Shown: positions 10,362 to 21,777, numbered from the stretch's first letter. The stretch: 64,000 nucleotides of DNA from Ipomoea triloba (GCF_003576645.1 NC_044924.1:27487362-27551361), one strand, 5' to 3'. Numbers and translations: made by a program. The notes: generated by a model from the letters alone, not told the origin.

Positions 10362-11660
10362 TCATCCAAACGTATATTAGGATGGATAGATTTTCCTTCG
10401 TAATACATATTCTTATTACTACGTACTTTTTGTAGTATTAATTTTATAAACCGCCTCTTTCTGACGTTCTCATGCATGTTATTGATTGAATCGATACTTA
10501 AACACATATGTTGTATCTTTTTTTATATTTACTTGGAATGGATTTTAATGAAATAAACTGATTGGCTTATTGATTAGAATATGTACATGGACTGTTTTAA
10601 TTTTCACTCCTGCTCAACGGAATTTCTATATTGATAAGCATATATATGTTAATCTCAATTACATAACATGAGTTCAAACCCATAATCTTTTTTTTTCTTT
10701 CTTTTATACCAATTGTTTAATTAAGCGTTTATGCAAAAGTATTTACTAATAATATATAAGAAAATTTATTTCTTTATATTTATCTATCAAGGCTTTTGGT
10801 AGAGCTAGAGATCATGACAGCTAAATGTATACGGTCCAATTTGAGTAATTACAAAAAGATCGATGAAGACTCACATCATCTTAATAAAGATAAAGTAATC
10901 AATAAAAATGCCAAGTCGTTGTAATTAATAGTTTGTCAGTATAACATATAATAATGTGATTTTAAATGGAAACTTGCAGTAACTATATTCGAAGGTGTGC
11001 AGCCAGCTAAACGGCGTCTTGTGACCCTAATCGAAAAACGATCACAATAAGATAAACTAGGTTAAGTCGTCCATAGTTGAGCGGCTCAAACCAAAAAAAT
11101 GGTAATAGACCGCTCCCGCTGATCGAGAGTCGAATTTAATTATGACCAGTCTAATGTATGCTTATTCAATTTTTAAACAATAGATCAAAAAAGTGAAGCT
11201 AAAAATCATTCTCAATCTAAAATATTTAAATCCTAATCATTATTAAATATAATATTTACAAATTAAATCTCTAAAATTATTTAACATTATCATACTATGA
11301 TTAGACCACGTCACTAATTTACAACACCAATATATCATCACACAAAAGAACAATTTGATATATAATTATTATGAAAATTTTTCATTTACCTAAACTTGAT
11401 TTCAAAATAACAACAAAATTGATAAATCTTAGGGATTAAATAAAATGCATATAAACAAAATTGAAAGATGTAATTTATAAGAAAGATTAAAGATAATAGA
11501 AAAAAAAATTGAAAAATGGGGTAGGAGGTGTAGAATTTTTATTCAAAAAATTCATCACAAAGACTTCACTTCAAGCCTGAAGCTTGTGGGTAGAGATGTG
11601 AATTGCACCAATTCTATTAGTTTCGAGCCAACTTTATCGAGGTGTTGGGTTGATTTTTAT

Positions 11661-12262
11661 TATAAATGTGAGAATAATTCTTTTTAAAATGTTGGATAAT
11701 GGGATAAAGGTGTTTCATGCATGCTGCATTGAAAGAAAAACACTAGATGTAAATGCAACATCCACTGATAATATTCTGAACTCACCTATTGTATCAAACA
11801 CAACCTGGTACTTAGGCAAAATTGGTTTAAAGTAGATAAACACAACCTGGTACTTAGGCAAAATTGGTTTAAAGTAGATAAGGCATACAACTGAATGGTC
11901 AGCTTGGATCATAGAAAAAGCTTTGTATTTTTTTTTCTAAATTATACATTTGCCTTAACTTAATTATAGAAAATGCTTAATCATTAATTCCATTATTTGT
12001 TATTTATACTTATTTTTATTGGCTTGCTGAACTGCATTTTCACATATACAGAGTTTCTATGATCATTTTCTTGGATGCTTTTTTTTTCCCACTATTGGAT
12101 GCTTTTTTTCCCATTTGAGCAGCCATATCCTTAAACTTGTGTTGATTTTGCTGTTTCAATTCTTTTCCTATGAATACAGTTTTTCATGTTACTTACTTGA
12201 ATGGGGAGAAGTTAATAGATGAGATTGTCATCAATTAAATTGACCTCATCTCTATTATGCAG
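11661..12262. other. Spacer with 42-bp tandem duplication
   Basis: No gene recognised. 11661 is where similarity to the GLP1 downstream region ends. Contains an exact 42-bp tandem duplication (11797-11880) and short TTGGATGCTTTTTTT repeats near 12072-12115. Confidence 0.5.
11797..11880. repeat. Exact 42-bp tandem duplication
   Basis: Two adjacent identical 42-bp units start at 11797 and 11839. One of several duplications of the same length between 11.8 and 15.9 kb. Confidence 0.9.
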
Positions 12263-12355
12263 AGGCCCTATCAAGGCTTAATGTAGTCATAGGACATCAA
12301 AATGCTCTTCAACCTGAGAACATAATGGCATATGATAATGCTGTCTCTGCACCAG
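12263..12355 (+). pseudogene. Captured importin-5 (karyopherin-beta) exon fragment
   Basis: A 93-bp segment framed by a splice acceptor (TATTATGCAG) and donor (GTGAGT) encodes 30 residues. They begin ALSRLNVVIG and continue through NALQPENIMA to YDNAVSAP. I recognise the segment of plant importin-5/RanBP5-type nuclear import receptors that normally reads GEALSRLNVVI...MAYDNAVSA(L/V)GK. Importin-5 is a HEAT-repeat protein of about 1,100 residues with many exons. No neighbouring importin exons were found in the adjacent sequence, so this is an isolated fragment, probably carried by a transposon or left from a larger duplication. The CACTA terminus at 13443 lies about 1.1 kb downstream. Pro in place of the usual Leu/Val just before the donor suggests relaxed selection. 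Confidence 0.7.
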
Positions 12356-12784
12356 GTGAGTCACTTTTGATTGTATAGTCTTGAAAAGCCATTAGTCAGA
12401 TATATCTATAGTCTATACTTTGCAGTTGGTATGCTATGAACCTTTGAGCTGTGACCCTCTTCCTGTTATGAATGTTATTTATAACTTTTATGACTATTTA
12501 CTTCAAAGAAAATTCAAATGAACATTACCTTTAAATTGCAATGAACATTAGAATCATGAGCAATGTATAATGCATAACTAGTCTCTTTGTTTTTCCTTCA
12601 CTTGACGAATGGAAATTGGTTTGAAATTCATAATGAGTGGAGGATATTTAATTTTAATGTTGATCTAAGACTGTTGTTATTATTACTATGTAATGAACTC
12701 ATACTGGTGTGTATTGTGTAATATATTTTATCATTTTTTTTGGTGAAAGTAATATATTTTATCATTAAGATAGAGGCTCAATAC
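12356..12784. other. Spacer, no gene seen
   Basis: AT-rich. The next importin-5 exon (expected to encode KICQFHRDS) is not present. A 31-bp-period repeat of GTAATATATTTTATCATT lies at 12718-12767. Confidence 0.5.
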
Positions 12785-12868
12785 TTAATATGGTTTTTAT
12801 CTTGTTTAACATTTAGGAACTTGAAGTTAATATGGTTTTTATCTTGTTTAACATTTAGGAACTTGAAG
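12785..12868. repeat. Exact 42-bp tandem duplication
   Basis: Two adjacent identical 42-bp units start at 12785 and 12827. Confidence 0.9.
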
Positions 12869-12877
12869 AAGAAACAC

Positions 12878-12961
12878 AAATGCCCCCTGTTACAAATCCA
12901 TTCTTCCCTTGGAGAATTAAAATGCCCCCTGTTACAAATCCATTCTTCCCTTTGAGAATTA
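12878..12961. repeat. 42-bp tandem duplication, one mismatch
   Basis: Two adjacent 42-bp units start at 12878 and 12920. They differ by one G/T change. This lies only 9 bp after the previous duplication and has an unrelated sequence. Confidence 0.9.
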
Positions 12962-13204
12962 TCTGGATTTTCATTCCAGAGTATTTGGTTTGGAACTTTA
13001 AATATGTAATTTCATTATTTTCTAACTTTCAATTATTTTTAATTTGAATTGTAAATCTGTACTTTCATTCTTCCCTTTTGTAGCTTTCAATTATTTTTAA
13101 CTTGAAATTGTAAATTTGTAATTTCATTGATTATTTTTTAGTTTTAGAGTGAAGTATATAATTTTTGAAATTGTAATTTCATAGTTGTTTGTATTGAGAG
13201 TTAC

Positions 13205-13443
13205 CGTGTGCAAAAAGGAATATTATTGTTTTGTTTTGTTTTTTTTTTTAATTTTTTAAAGGTATCCGCGTTTGTTGTACAAAGAACAGTCGCGGATACT
13301 CTAATTTTTTTTTTAATATTTCATAGCCAAATTGCGACGGAACAAATTCCGTCGCGATTCCGTCGCAAAACCCGTTTCACGACGGAATTTAGCTGTTTCG
13401 CGACGGAAAAATTCCGTCGCGAATCGCGATTTTTCTTGTAGTG
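13205..13443 (-). mobile_element. Terminus of a CACTA (En/Spm) transposon
   Basis: The complement of 13429-13443 reads CACTACAAGAAAAAT, the classic plant CACTA end. Just inside it are subterminal palindromic boxes built on GCGACGGAAT/ATTCCGTCGC (13336-13420), and further in a GTATCCGCG box pair. The opposite CACTACAAG end was not found upstream, so the element is truncated or its other end has diverged. The inner limit is approximate. Confidence 0.6.
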
Positions 13444-14620
13444 GATGAAAACAATTATGAGGAACATGTTTGAGATGGTGTAGGCTTAACAATGTAAATT
13501 TAATCAAAGGGAAGGAAACAAACGGGGTTAGGATATGTCGGAGTTTGCACTTTCTAGCTAAGGTAGAGATCGAATTACCGAATGGTCTCGCTAAAGGGAT
13601 TCACCGCACATTCCCGAGTGGCATCACACTCGGTCTCCCAATCCTCATTCGGTTGGGGAATTTTATCGAACATCTTGCCTACGAATCCCCTCTGGGCCTC
13701 ATCCTTCCGGATAGAGGGCGAGAGATGTGAGCATCAAGCTCTCACGCATTTGCGATATCTCGCCAAACGCGCGATCTTAGACTCTTGAAGAGATCGGGGC
13801 CTTTGACCCAATGAAGATCGAAACGATTATACACACAATTTTAGCAAGATCATATCAAAGGTAAATCAAGTCCACATTTGACAAAATGAAATCATGAGTG
13901 CAAAGGTCCTAGATCCTAGCCATATCCTAAGATCTAGCCACAAATAGGCATAGCAATCAACATTTCAAAATCAAAACCAAATTCAATCAACAAGATAATA
14001 GAAAATGCAAATTGACTAAAGAAGAATTTGAATTCAACAAGTGGAATTGAAAAGCAATAGCAAGAAAAATAAGGAAATATACCAAATTAAAGCTATGTAA
14101 TCAACAATCCACCTTTTTGTCTTCCTCTAGACTTCTTCCTCTCTCTAGAATTTCTAACCCTACCTCTAATCTAAAATTGGAGAAGTGAATAATGAAGTTC
14201 CCTGAAAAATCCTAACTAGCTTTCTTAAATAGTCTTCTCATAATTGCCCTTTTTAATTTTTCTTCCCATGTCCAGTCCATGTTGCATCCACGCGTGGATT
14301 GCCACGTGAACACACACTAGAATCAGTCCATGTTGGCTCCACGCATGGATTGCACATCCTCACCATCCGGGGACTTCTTCTTTGCTCTAAATGCTCGTTA
14401 TGTCCTTATACCTTGCCGAGTGGCTCCCAGGACCTGTAAAACATTCTAAAACACACAAGAGATAGCTTTGCACGTGATCAACTCATTAGAGCATAAATTA
14501 CTATAGGTTAGTCACAAAAGTCAAAAGGACACTAGTTTGCTATCAAATCACCCCAAAATAGACCTTAATAATAAGTCATCTTGGGAGCTTATCACGGGGT
14601 TCATTTTAGAAAACTCAATC
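13444..14620. other. Retroelement-like block with palindromes
   Basis: No coding gene. Contains a GC-rich part (13500-13800), an AT-rich part, then a TCCACGCGTGGAT palindrome (about 14287), a related TCCACGCATGGAT (about 14339) and a T/C-rich tail. The order of parts resembles 8280-9769 and 1-570. Probably another degraded copy of the same class of LTR-type element. Small open frames here lack family motifs. Confidence 0.35.
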
Positions 14621-15284
14621 ATTAATTTATTCCATTACAATCCACTGCTCAAAGTAAAAGATAACATATATGTGTTTAAGTATATATATACGTACAGGAA
14701 ACAAAAGTCACATACATGGTCGAAATTAAAAGGGAAATATATATATACCTGGACGGATGGAGTTTGTGAAAGTTAAGGTACATACCGGCAACCTTTTATT
14801 TGTCTATCTTCTCATGACAATTGAAGCTCAGATGTCACATACTCAGCACTATGAGGCGTGCACAATTGACTGCTGGCCTACACGTCTGATTTTGACTTTT
14901 GTTGAACACGTCTAATTTTGACTTTTGTTGAGCCCATGGATTTGAATCCATCGTCTCATAGTGTACTAAAAATGTGACGAAATTAAACTTGGTAATTGAT
15001 GGGGACATGGAGCAAAATATTAAAGAAAGAATAGTCAACAAGATTCAAACCCACAACCTCAAACATAATGTCACAAGTCTAAACCACTAAGCAACTCAAG
15101 ATTTTATGTACTAAAGGGTAGGAAGCCCCACTTATGCATGGAGTGCGCTGGAAGCAAAGTAGTGGGGGACAAATGTGTGGCCAAGAATGAAGGCTACTAG
15201 ATGTCGTCCATTTGTCAACGATCCGTGAGTCCTACAACAATATAAATAAGCACCACTCCCTTCCTTTAAAAGACATCCCTTGAC
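14621..15284. other. Spacer, no gene seen
   Basis: Contains a short tandem duplication (14879-14930, period about 26 bp, core 'attttgacttttgttga'). No gene or clear element. Confidence 0.5.
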
Positions 15285-15370
15285 TCACCAAGTGCCTTCT
15301 AGTCCACTGGTCTGAGTTTTCTCTTTCCTGTTGATGACACGCTAGGGTTTGATTCCTGTTGGTAACATAT
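15285..15370 (+). mobile_element. Possible SINE head (tRNA-like A and B boxes)
   Basis: TAGTCCACTGG (15300-15310) fits the pol III A-box pattern TRGYNNANNGG exactly. GGTTTGATTCC (15346-15356) fits the B box with one mismatch, and the spacing is SINE-like. No A-rich tail or target duplication was identified. Confidence 0.25.
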
Positions 15371-15498
15371 TATTCAGGTCACCATTTTGGGCCCTATTCA
15401 ATTCTTTAGGGCTATAGAATTTATTATTTGTATTCTTTGGACCTCGAGTAATAAAGTTGCTTTCTTACCTCCATTCTATACCCCTATACTCGGTGCGC

Positions 15499-15869
15499 AC
15501 CGGGTAATAAAGGTGCTTTCTTCTTACCTCCCATTTTGTAACCGGGTAATAAAGGTGCTTTCTTCTTACCTCCCATTTTGTACCTTTGTAATAAAGGTGC
15601 TTTCTTCTTACCTCCCATTTTGTACCTTTATACCCGATTTACGATGGATTAGGTCCTAATAAAACCATTAATAATGTATTCCTACCGGGTAATAAAGGTG
15701 CTTTCTTCTTACCTCCCATTTTGTAACCGGGTAATAAAGGTGCTTTCTTCTTACCTCCCATTTTGTACCTTTGTAATAAAGGTGCTTTCTTCTTACCTCC
15801 CATTTTGTACCTTTATACCCGATTTACGATGGATTAGGTCCTAATAAAACCATTAATAATGTATTCCTA
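15499..15869. repeat. Nested tandem repeat: 42 bp x3 within 185 bp x2
   Basis: A 42-bp unit (core GTAATAAAGGTGCTTTC) occurs at 15499, 15541 and 15583. The whole 185-bp block, with its non-repeated tail, is then duplicated from 15684. The two 185-bp copies look identical. Confidence 0.9.
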
Positions 15870-16859
15870 ACTAATTTTAAGAATTAAAAATGGTTAAGTA
15901 ATAGCTCCATTGAACAAAATAACAGGAAAAAGAATGATCAAGTGTGGTAGAAAAGATGAGATTTAATTTTGATAACGTGAGATTTAATTTTGATAACTCC
16001 AATGACATGTGACTGCGTGTTGTGGAATAATTGATTACAGATAAGAGAGATGGGACAACCCCAACCAAATTGGTTAACCTATTAACTTGATAACTATCAA
16101 GTTACAAATTTGACCCCAACAGAAGTGGCTTATTAGCCTTCTTAGTTTGAGTCGATCAACTATGACAACTTAATCTAATTTACCTCTTTGTACGTTGTCC
16201 TTTGATAATGAATTGTTGGTTAGGGTCACAAGGTCACAAGGTGAAATTTATCCATTCCACATCATTTACCTCTTTGTACGCGGTCTTTTGATGAATTGGT
16301 TAGGGTCACAAGGTAAAATTTACCCAATACATATAATTGGATAATGACTGCAATCCAATTTCTCTCGTTACTCAAAAAAATACTCGACATTGCAACTAGA
16401 AGTGGGTGATACATAATTTATAAGGGGTCACAAGACAGAGAATACATGGGCATATTTTTCACCGTCAAACTTGATTTTTTCACATTGATCCTACCCCTGC
16501 CCCACCCCGTTCTTGCATTCGGGGAATACATTTTTCATCGATACATACGAGAAATTATGCAACGATGAGGATTCTCTGTCTTCACAAAATGTCACTAGAG
16601 ATTCTTTGCGAAGGATTCAAAAACAAGGGGTTCAAAAATGATTACTTGAAATATGGTCATTTTTTTTAATTTTACCCGGGCCTATAAAAATGTTTGGGTT
16701 AGCCCCCTGCCAAAACTTGTATCCTTTTACACTTGTCTTGAAGCTCAAAAAGGTGCACTTCTTTAATTTTAGATTTAATTTTGATCTCTCATCACCTAGA
16801 ATAAGAACATACATAACGAGGATAATCAAAAACTCATAAATTATCAAAACTCACAAGAT
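15870..16859. other. Spacer with short tandem duplications, no gene seen
   Basis: Contains a 20-bp duplication (GAGATTTAATTTTGATAAC, about 15958-15997) and an imperfect duplication of 80-85 bp (about 16183-16325, core TTACCTCTTTGTACG). No coding evidence. Confidence 0.5.
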
Positions 16860-17560
16860 TACCTGACCAAACCTCTTAGGAACTTTGCCACCAAGCGATG
16901 GTCGTAGTGATATACTGATTAAATAACATGTCATATTCATTACTTCTGCACAAAAACACTTAGAGAGCTCAAATTTCAAGCTAAGACACCTTGCTCTCTC
17001 AACAATGATCCTATTAAGTCACTCGGCAACATAATTCCGTTGTGTTGTCTTACTCATTGTATAGTGCATCTGATTCCATGTTCTGCGCAAACTTTCTAAA
17101 ATTCTTAGTATATGTTCCATTGCTAAGCCTCAACAAGTAATTGATTATTATGCTAGTTTAGTTCTTAACCTCAACCTTCCACAACTTAAATTTCAATTAA
17201 AAATAAATAAATAAATAAACATCATATTTTTGTTTCATCAAGAAATACACCCAAACTTTCTTAGAAAGTTCACCAATAAACATAACAGAATACCGAGAGT
17301 CGCCCATCGAAGATTCTTTGGTAGGTTTCCAAACATCAGAATGTACACAATCTAAAACTCCATCAATTTTATACTTCGCTATATAAAAACTATGGATTGT
17401 TCCCCAATGACAGAACTCATAGAAATCTAGCTTACAACATTGAACTCCGTTTAACAAATTCCTTTTGATTCAAACAAACCATATTCACCAAGGTGACCCA
17501 AATGTAAATGCTGCAATCTAGTAGTATAATCACTAGACTCAACAAAATATAGATGACATG
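16860..17560 (-). pseudogene. Ty1-copia integrase relic
   Basis: Read on the minus strand, 17460-17560 keeps a pre-integrase-like LHLGHLGEYGL. The open part 17457-17197 then gives a run with DCVHSDVWKPTKESS, RYSVMFIGELSKKVWVYFL and related words, which is the N-terminal integrase core of Tnt1-like copia elements (normally YVHSDVWGP... SFIDDYSRKVWVYFL). Further down, fragments such as FCAQNMES and 'EVWSG' match the later integrase in several frames. Many stops and frameshifts, no RT or LTRs. Its left edge touches the 2-kb direct repeat. Confidence 0.7.
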
Positions 17561-19694
17561 CTAATGGAGCACAAGATGAGAAAATCTAATCATATTCAAG
17601 ATAACAAAGAATTTTGTGGCTTGGCAGCTCATGAAGACCAAATTTTTAATATTTTCTGAATATCTAGAAATCCTTTTAACTTCCCGTTGTAATGCATTAA
17701 ATATTTTCATTTTCCAAATCCTCTCAAACTCCAATTTAAGTTAGATCATTGTCCTTAGGTGGGTAAGTAATTTTGTATTCTGAATCATATTTAAGTTTTC
17801 AACCCAATGCATTTCGTAATTTGAAAGCATTAGAACCCACAAAGAAGGAAGTTGAAATAAACTCAAACTATGCAGGCAATATGTAGTGATCTATAAACAA
17901 TCTTTCACGCTGAGAGTTGAAATAATCATAACAAATCTTCCAATATCAATTATTCTCAATTAAAATTCCAGTTGAAGAATAAACTTTCTCATATGGTGGA
18001 AGAGTATTGTGCACTCTCACTGTCTATTGCATTGATGATTTCTATTCTTCTTTTTTTCCCATTCATTGTTTCATGTCAATATTAAAAGATTACCTTTGAA
18101 AATTATCACTGTAAGGAGCCTGAGGTGATTTAATACTCATGTCAGAACATCTTGTTTTCCTGCAGTCGAGGGATGAACAAAACTTAATTAAAAGCAAGAG
18201 AGCATTAAGAATTATCTAAAATCATCAATATTGTGACAAGAAACTAAGAATCTCATACACTAGGAAACCTTAGAGTATAGTAGTAAAGAGCAATGAGCTT
18301 TTTATAGTATTTCCATTAGTTCAACAACTTTTTATTGCTTAAAAGATATATTTTTACTTTCTTGATAAAATTTGAATAAGCCTCCAAATTGTCTCTCTAA
18401 TTTGAACATTAAGCTAATGAATTTCTATTATAAACCCCATATTATGCCTAACCTAAAGGGTGTGGTGTAGTGGAAGGACTCATCCATTCTTAAACCAAAC
18501 GTCAAGAGGTCGATCATTGGCTTTGGGTATGGAGCAGCCTTAAATCTTAAACCTTGGGTTACCTCAAAAATAAACCTCACAACCAAGATCGGATATAGCT
18601 GGTTTTCCGCGAAATCTATTTCAGTAGAGCGTATGATGTCGATGGCCCGAGGTAGAGCACTCAATGGACTAGGGTGGCCCCATTTCGCCTTACCAACCCC
18701 AGGGAAACTCCGAATACAGGCCTAGATCCCATCCTTAGATCTCAAACCCTGGGGTAACCAAAAAAACAAAAAAAACCTCATACTAAACTTAACAACATTA
18801 ACCATCCTTAGAGGTGCCTATATTTAGCGGCTTTGGGTATAAAGCAGCCTTAAATCTCAAATCTTGAATTACACCCAAAAATCATATTAAACTTAGCAAC
18901 ATTAACAAATATTGAAGCTCAATAGTTGACCGTATATACCAAGGGAACAAAAAAACTTATTCAAAGCATTCTGATTCCATCACAATTCGGGAGTACCTGA
19001 CAAAATAGAAAAGAATAAAACTCTAAAATTCTTCAATTTTATTTACTGGCATATGCATCACAACTGGCTGAAGGGGTTGGCATTAAAGCATGCATGGAGA
19101 GTAGATCTATGCATCATAGCTAAGGTGCAGTCACTCCCATCAGTAAAGGGATTGGCAGTATTTTCTCTCAATCCAATTTGGGAAGACAATTATTGGCAGG
19201 TAAGTGAAAGTAATTCAATCAATTTCTCAACTAATCCATATATATGCACACACTTATGTCACATAGAAACATTTAACTATGAAAGTTATAAACACACAAA
19301 TATAGGTATGCTTACGCTATGACAATTGATTTGCAAATGCAAGCACAGAGCATCCAATATTCAAACTGCAATTAAGAACAGTAATTAAGATAACACTTAG
19401 CAAGTGGAATTTGTAGAGAGGGAATTCCAATGCAAAGAGCTCAAACAATTTATCAGTTCCTCAAGATGCAACGATTAAAAAAAATACATTTTCATTCCCA
19501 AAGTTGTATCTGTAGCAGAATCTCAAACATTTGTCCATAGACATTTCATAAACTCCCCAAAATTCTCTAATTTGTATTCTGAAAAGGCCAAACATAACTC
19601 TTCAATTTCAAAATTCATCATAGCTTGGCATAGATTAATTTGAAAATGCTACATAGAGACCACCAAATATCTGATTTGAAACCATAAGGAGTTC
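17548..19694. repeat. 2-kb direct repeat, copy 1
   Basis: Matches 22282-24225 along its whole length with scattered substitutions and indels (roughly 90% by eye). It contains exon-like segments that are more damaged here. For example, the segment matching 22881-22962 has lost about 16 bp and its reading frame (about 18105-18170). No intact gene. Confidence 0.8.
18455..18720 (+). mobile_element. Possible SINE (tRNA-like A and B boxes)
   Basis: TGGTGTAGTGG (18463-18473) fits the pol III A box exactly, and GGTCGATCA (from about 18508) is a near B box. The downstream segment repeats the phrase 'ctttgggtatggagcagcc' at about 18520 and 18830. A diverged copy lies at about 23262-23360 in the other direct repeat. 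Limits are approximate. Confidence 0.3.
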
Positions 19695-20114
19695 TGAGGT
19701 TCAGGGCACATATGTAATTGGGGGTTTCAATAACATGGGGATGTAAACAACAAACATGTTGGTTCCTAAATAAGACTTTACTGTGCAAGTATTTGAAAGT
19801 TTCCTACATTTCATTTCTATTTCCTACTTTTCCTCAAGTATGGTATATGACCTAGTTTCATATTTTAGGTTTTAGTTGTAGATGTGAACTCAAAAAGAAT
19901 GAAGCACACAGAGCCTATAGATCCAAACGAAACTGAGTTAAACCTCTCCGTTAATACAAACTGCAAGTGATTGAAACACAACCAATCCAACATAGAAAGA
20001 GTTATACAGCTTTTAATTTATGCATGTGATCCATTTTTCTTTTTGAAATTATTCCCATGTTGTATATGGATGGTCACGAGGTACAGAATATGTAGAGGGC
20101 ATAATCTTTGTTCC
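19695..20114. other. Spacer, no gene seen
   Basis: Between the first direct repeat and the TRIM element. No coding or repeat signal noticed. Confidence 0.5.
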
Positions 20115-20285
20115 TGTTAGAGATATAAGGGTTAGTTGAGATATTTACTCTTAGCCCTAGGTTTTAGAGTTAGTAACATGTGTCTAGGGTTAGTTCTACA
20201 CTAGTATATATAGCTCTACTCTCCTGTATATTTACACACAGAACATATATACGAATACTTAGTTTTGTTATTCTATTGTTTAACA
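20115..20285 (+). repeat. Left LTR of the TRIM element
   Basis: 171 bp, TG...CA ends. Contains a TATATATAG box near 20205, a candidate promoter. Confidence 0.9.
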
Positions 20286-20297
20286 TGGTATCAAAGC
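20286..20297 (+). promoter_or_regulatory. Primer-binding site (initiator Met-tRNA)
   Basis: TGGTATCAAAGC immediately follows the LTR. It differs by one base from the usual plant TGGTATCAGAGC. Confidence 0.8.
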
Positions 20298-21385
20298 TCC
20301 GGCGACGGTTAGGGGTTAGGTAGCACTCGGAAGAAGACGGCAACCCTTCGCCGAGGTGTCGCGACGCCACCAGAGCCGCCACGCGCCACCGCCGCATCCT
20401 GCTCCCCGACTCACGCGCCGGCGCGTTAGTGTGTTTCCGGCGACCATTTGCGACGGCGAATCCACCGGCGATCTCGCCGTGAAGAAGGGATTCTACCTGG
20501 GTAGAGAGTGAGAGGTTTTGTTCAAGAGTTCTCCGGTGATCTCCCAGGTCTGTCGCTATCTGCGTAGTTCTGTCGATGGATCTGCTTAGGAGGTGTTTGG
20601 TTTTCCAGCGTAGCAGAATGGTTCTGGCAGCGGCAGTAGTGGTAGCTAGCGAAGGTTTCCAGCGGTGTAGAATTGGACATGGCTGGCGGTGTGGAATTGG
20701 TCGTAGCCGGCAGTTTATGATGAAGGCAATGGAAGGGATGGTGCAGGCGGTCTGATGGTGTCTGATGGAGCTAATAAATAATGAGACAGTAGGTTGCAGT
20801 AGGTTGTTTGTTTTGAGTGGTTTGGTTTATCGTGTCAATAAGTCTTGAAAGTTTATGTTTGGTTTATCGTATTTTTTCTGGATTATTTGAGTTAATTGAA
20901 TATGAGGTTAGTATCATATTTGGAGTGGTGCCAAGGTGTGAGAGTTGGGGGCAGTCCAGGGGTGTTGCAGTGATGGGCAGCACAGGTGCCTGGGGTGGTG
21001 TGGACCTGGCATATGTCGCGGCTATTATGGAAGGTCGGCGGCTGAAGGATGGTTCAGGAGGAACCGGTTTGTGTGCACGCAACAAGAAAACGGGAAAACA
21101 CTGGTGGTAGGCAGCGGTTATAAGGGTTTGTGGAGTGAGAGGCTGGTGTGCTGCGGTGTTAAGCAGCGGTGATAAGGGTGTGGGGTGTGAGAGGCAGGTG
21201 CGCTGCGGTGGTTTGTAGCTTTGTGGAAGCTTTGTTGGTGCGGACAAGGTGCATTGTGGACTGACTTGGCACAGCATGGTTCGAAGGTTCAAGACTTATA
21301 GTTCTAGGTTTTGAGTCTTATGGTTCATGTGACACATATGTAACAAGTTGGGCATGTTGAAATCTATGCTGCAACTTGAGGGGGG

Positions 21386-21556
21386 TGTTAGAGATATAAG
21401 GGTTAGTTGAGATATTTACTCTTAGCCCTAGGTTTTAGTGTTAGTAACATGTGGCTAGGGTTAGTTCTACACTAGTATATATAGCTATACTCTCTTGTAC
21501 ATTTACACACAGAACATATATACGAATACTTAGTTTTGTTATTCTATTGTTTAACA
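21386..21556 (+). repeat. Right LTR of the TRIM element
   Basis: 171 bp, preceded by a polypurine tract (21378-21385) and followed by GTTCC, the target duplication. Confidence 0.9.
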
Positions 21557-21777
21557 GTTCCCATCTCTGTTCCCCGATCCCCATCCCCATTCTCTTTCCC
21601 ATGGGGATGGGGAATGAGGTTCCTCATTGGGATGGATAATGGCCATCCCTACACCACTGTACCAAAATGGCTGGAACTACATGTTCAACATATCAGTCTA
21701 AGAATCCATATAAACCAACTAATAATAAATAACAGCATAACAAAACTGACCAATATTATATTAGACCTTAAAAAAAA

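Larger units (their letters stand above)
9196..11660. repeat. Second copy of the GLP1 region, joined at an N
   Basis: 9196-9955 matches 1129-1888 and 9957-11660 matches 3702-5437 almost base for base. Differences seen are few single-base changes (for example at 11307), a roughly 31-bp deletion near 11460, and a handful near the right edge. The 1.8 kb between 1889 and 3701 is absent, and the two parts are spliced at the N at 9956. Either a recent segmental duplication with an unresolved gap or an allelic contig placed in tandem. Confidence 0.9.
20115..21556 (+). mobile_element. Complete non-autonomous LTR retrotransposon (TRIM/LARD type)
   Basis: Two 171-bp LTRs (20115-20285 and 21386-21556) start TGTTAGAG and end TTTAACA and differ at five positions (about 97% identical). 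A 5-bp target duplication GTTCC flanks the element. Directly after the left LTR is TGGTATCAAAGC, a primer-binding site for initiator Met-tRNA of the Ty1-copia kind. Before the right LTR is a GAGGGGGG purine tract. The 1.1-kb interior is GC-rich in its first part and codes for no gag or pol; its open frames lack motifs. It must have been moved by proteins of another element. It lies between the two 2-kb direct repeats. Confidence 0.9.

Noticed and set aside
13470..13788. Overlapping 86- and 68-aa frames
   Set aside because: Located in a GC-rich retroelement-like block. No motif, start context or splice support.
11797..15869. CRISPR-like or minisatellite array from the 42-bp repeats
   Set aside because: Units differ between sites, are directly adjacent without spacers, and the genome is plant nuclear DNA.
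20817..21292. 97- to 142-aa frames inside the TRIM
   Set aside because: Open on both strands because of composition. Low-complexity, no gag or pol features.
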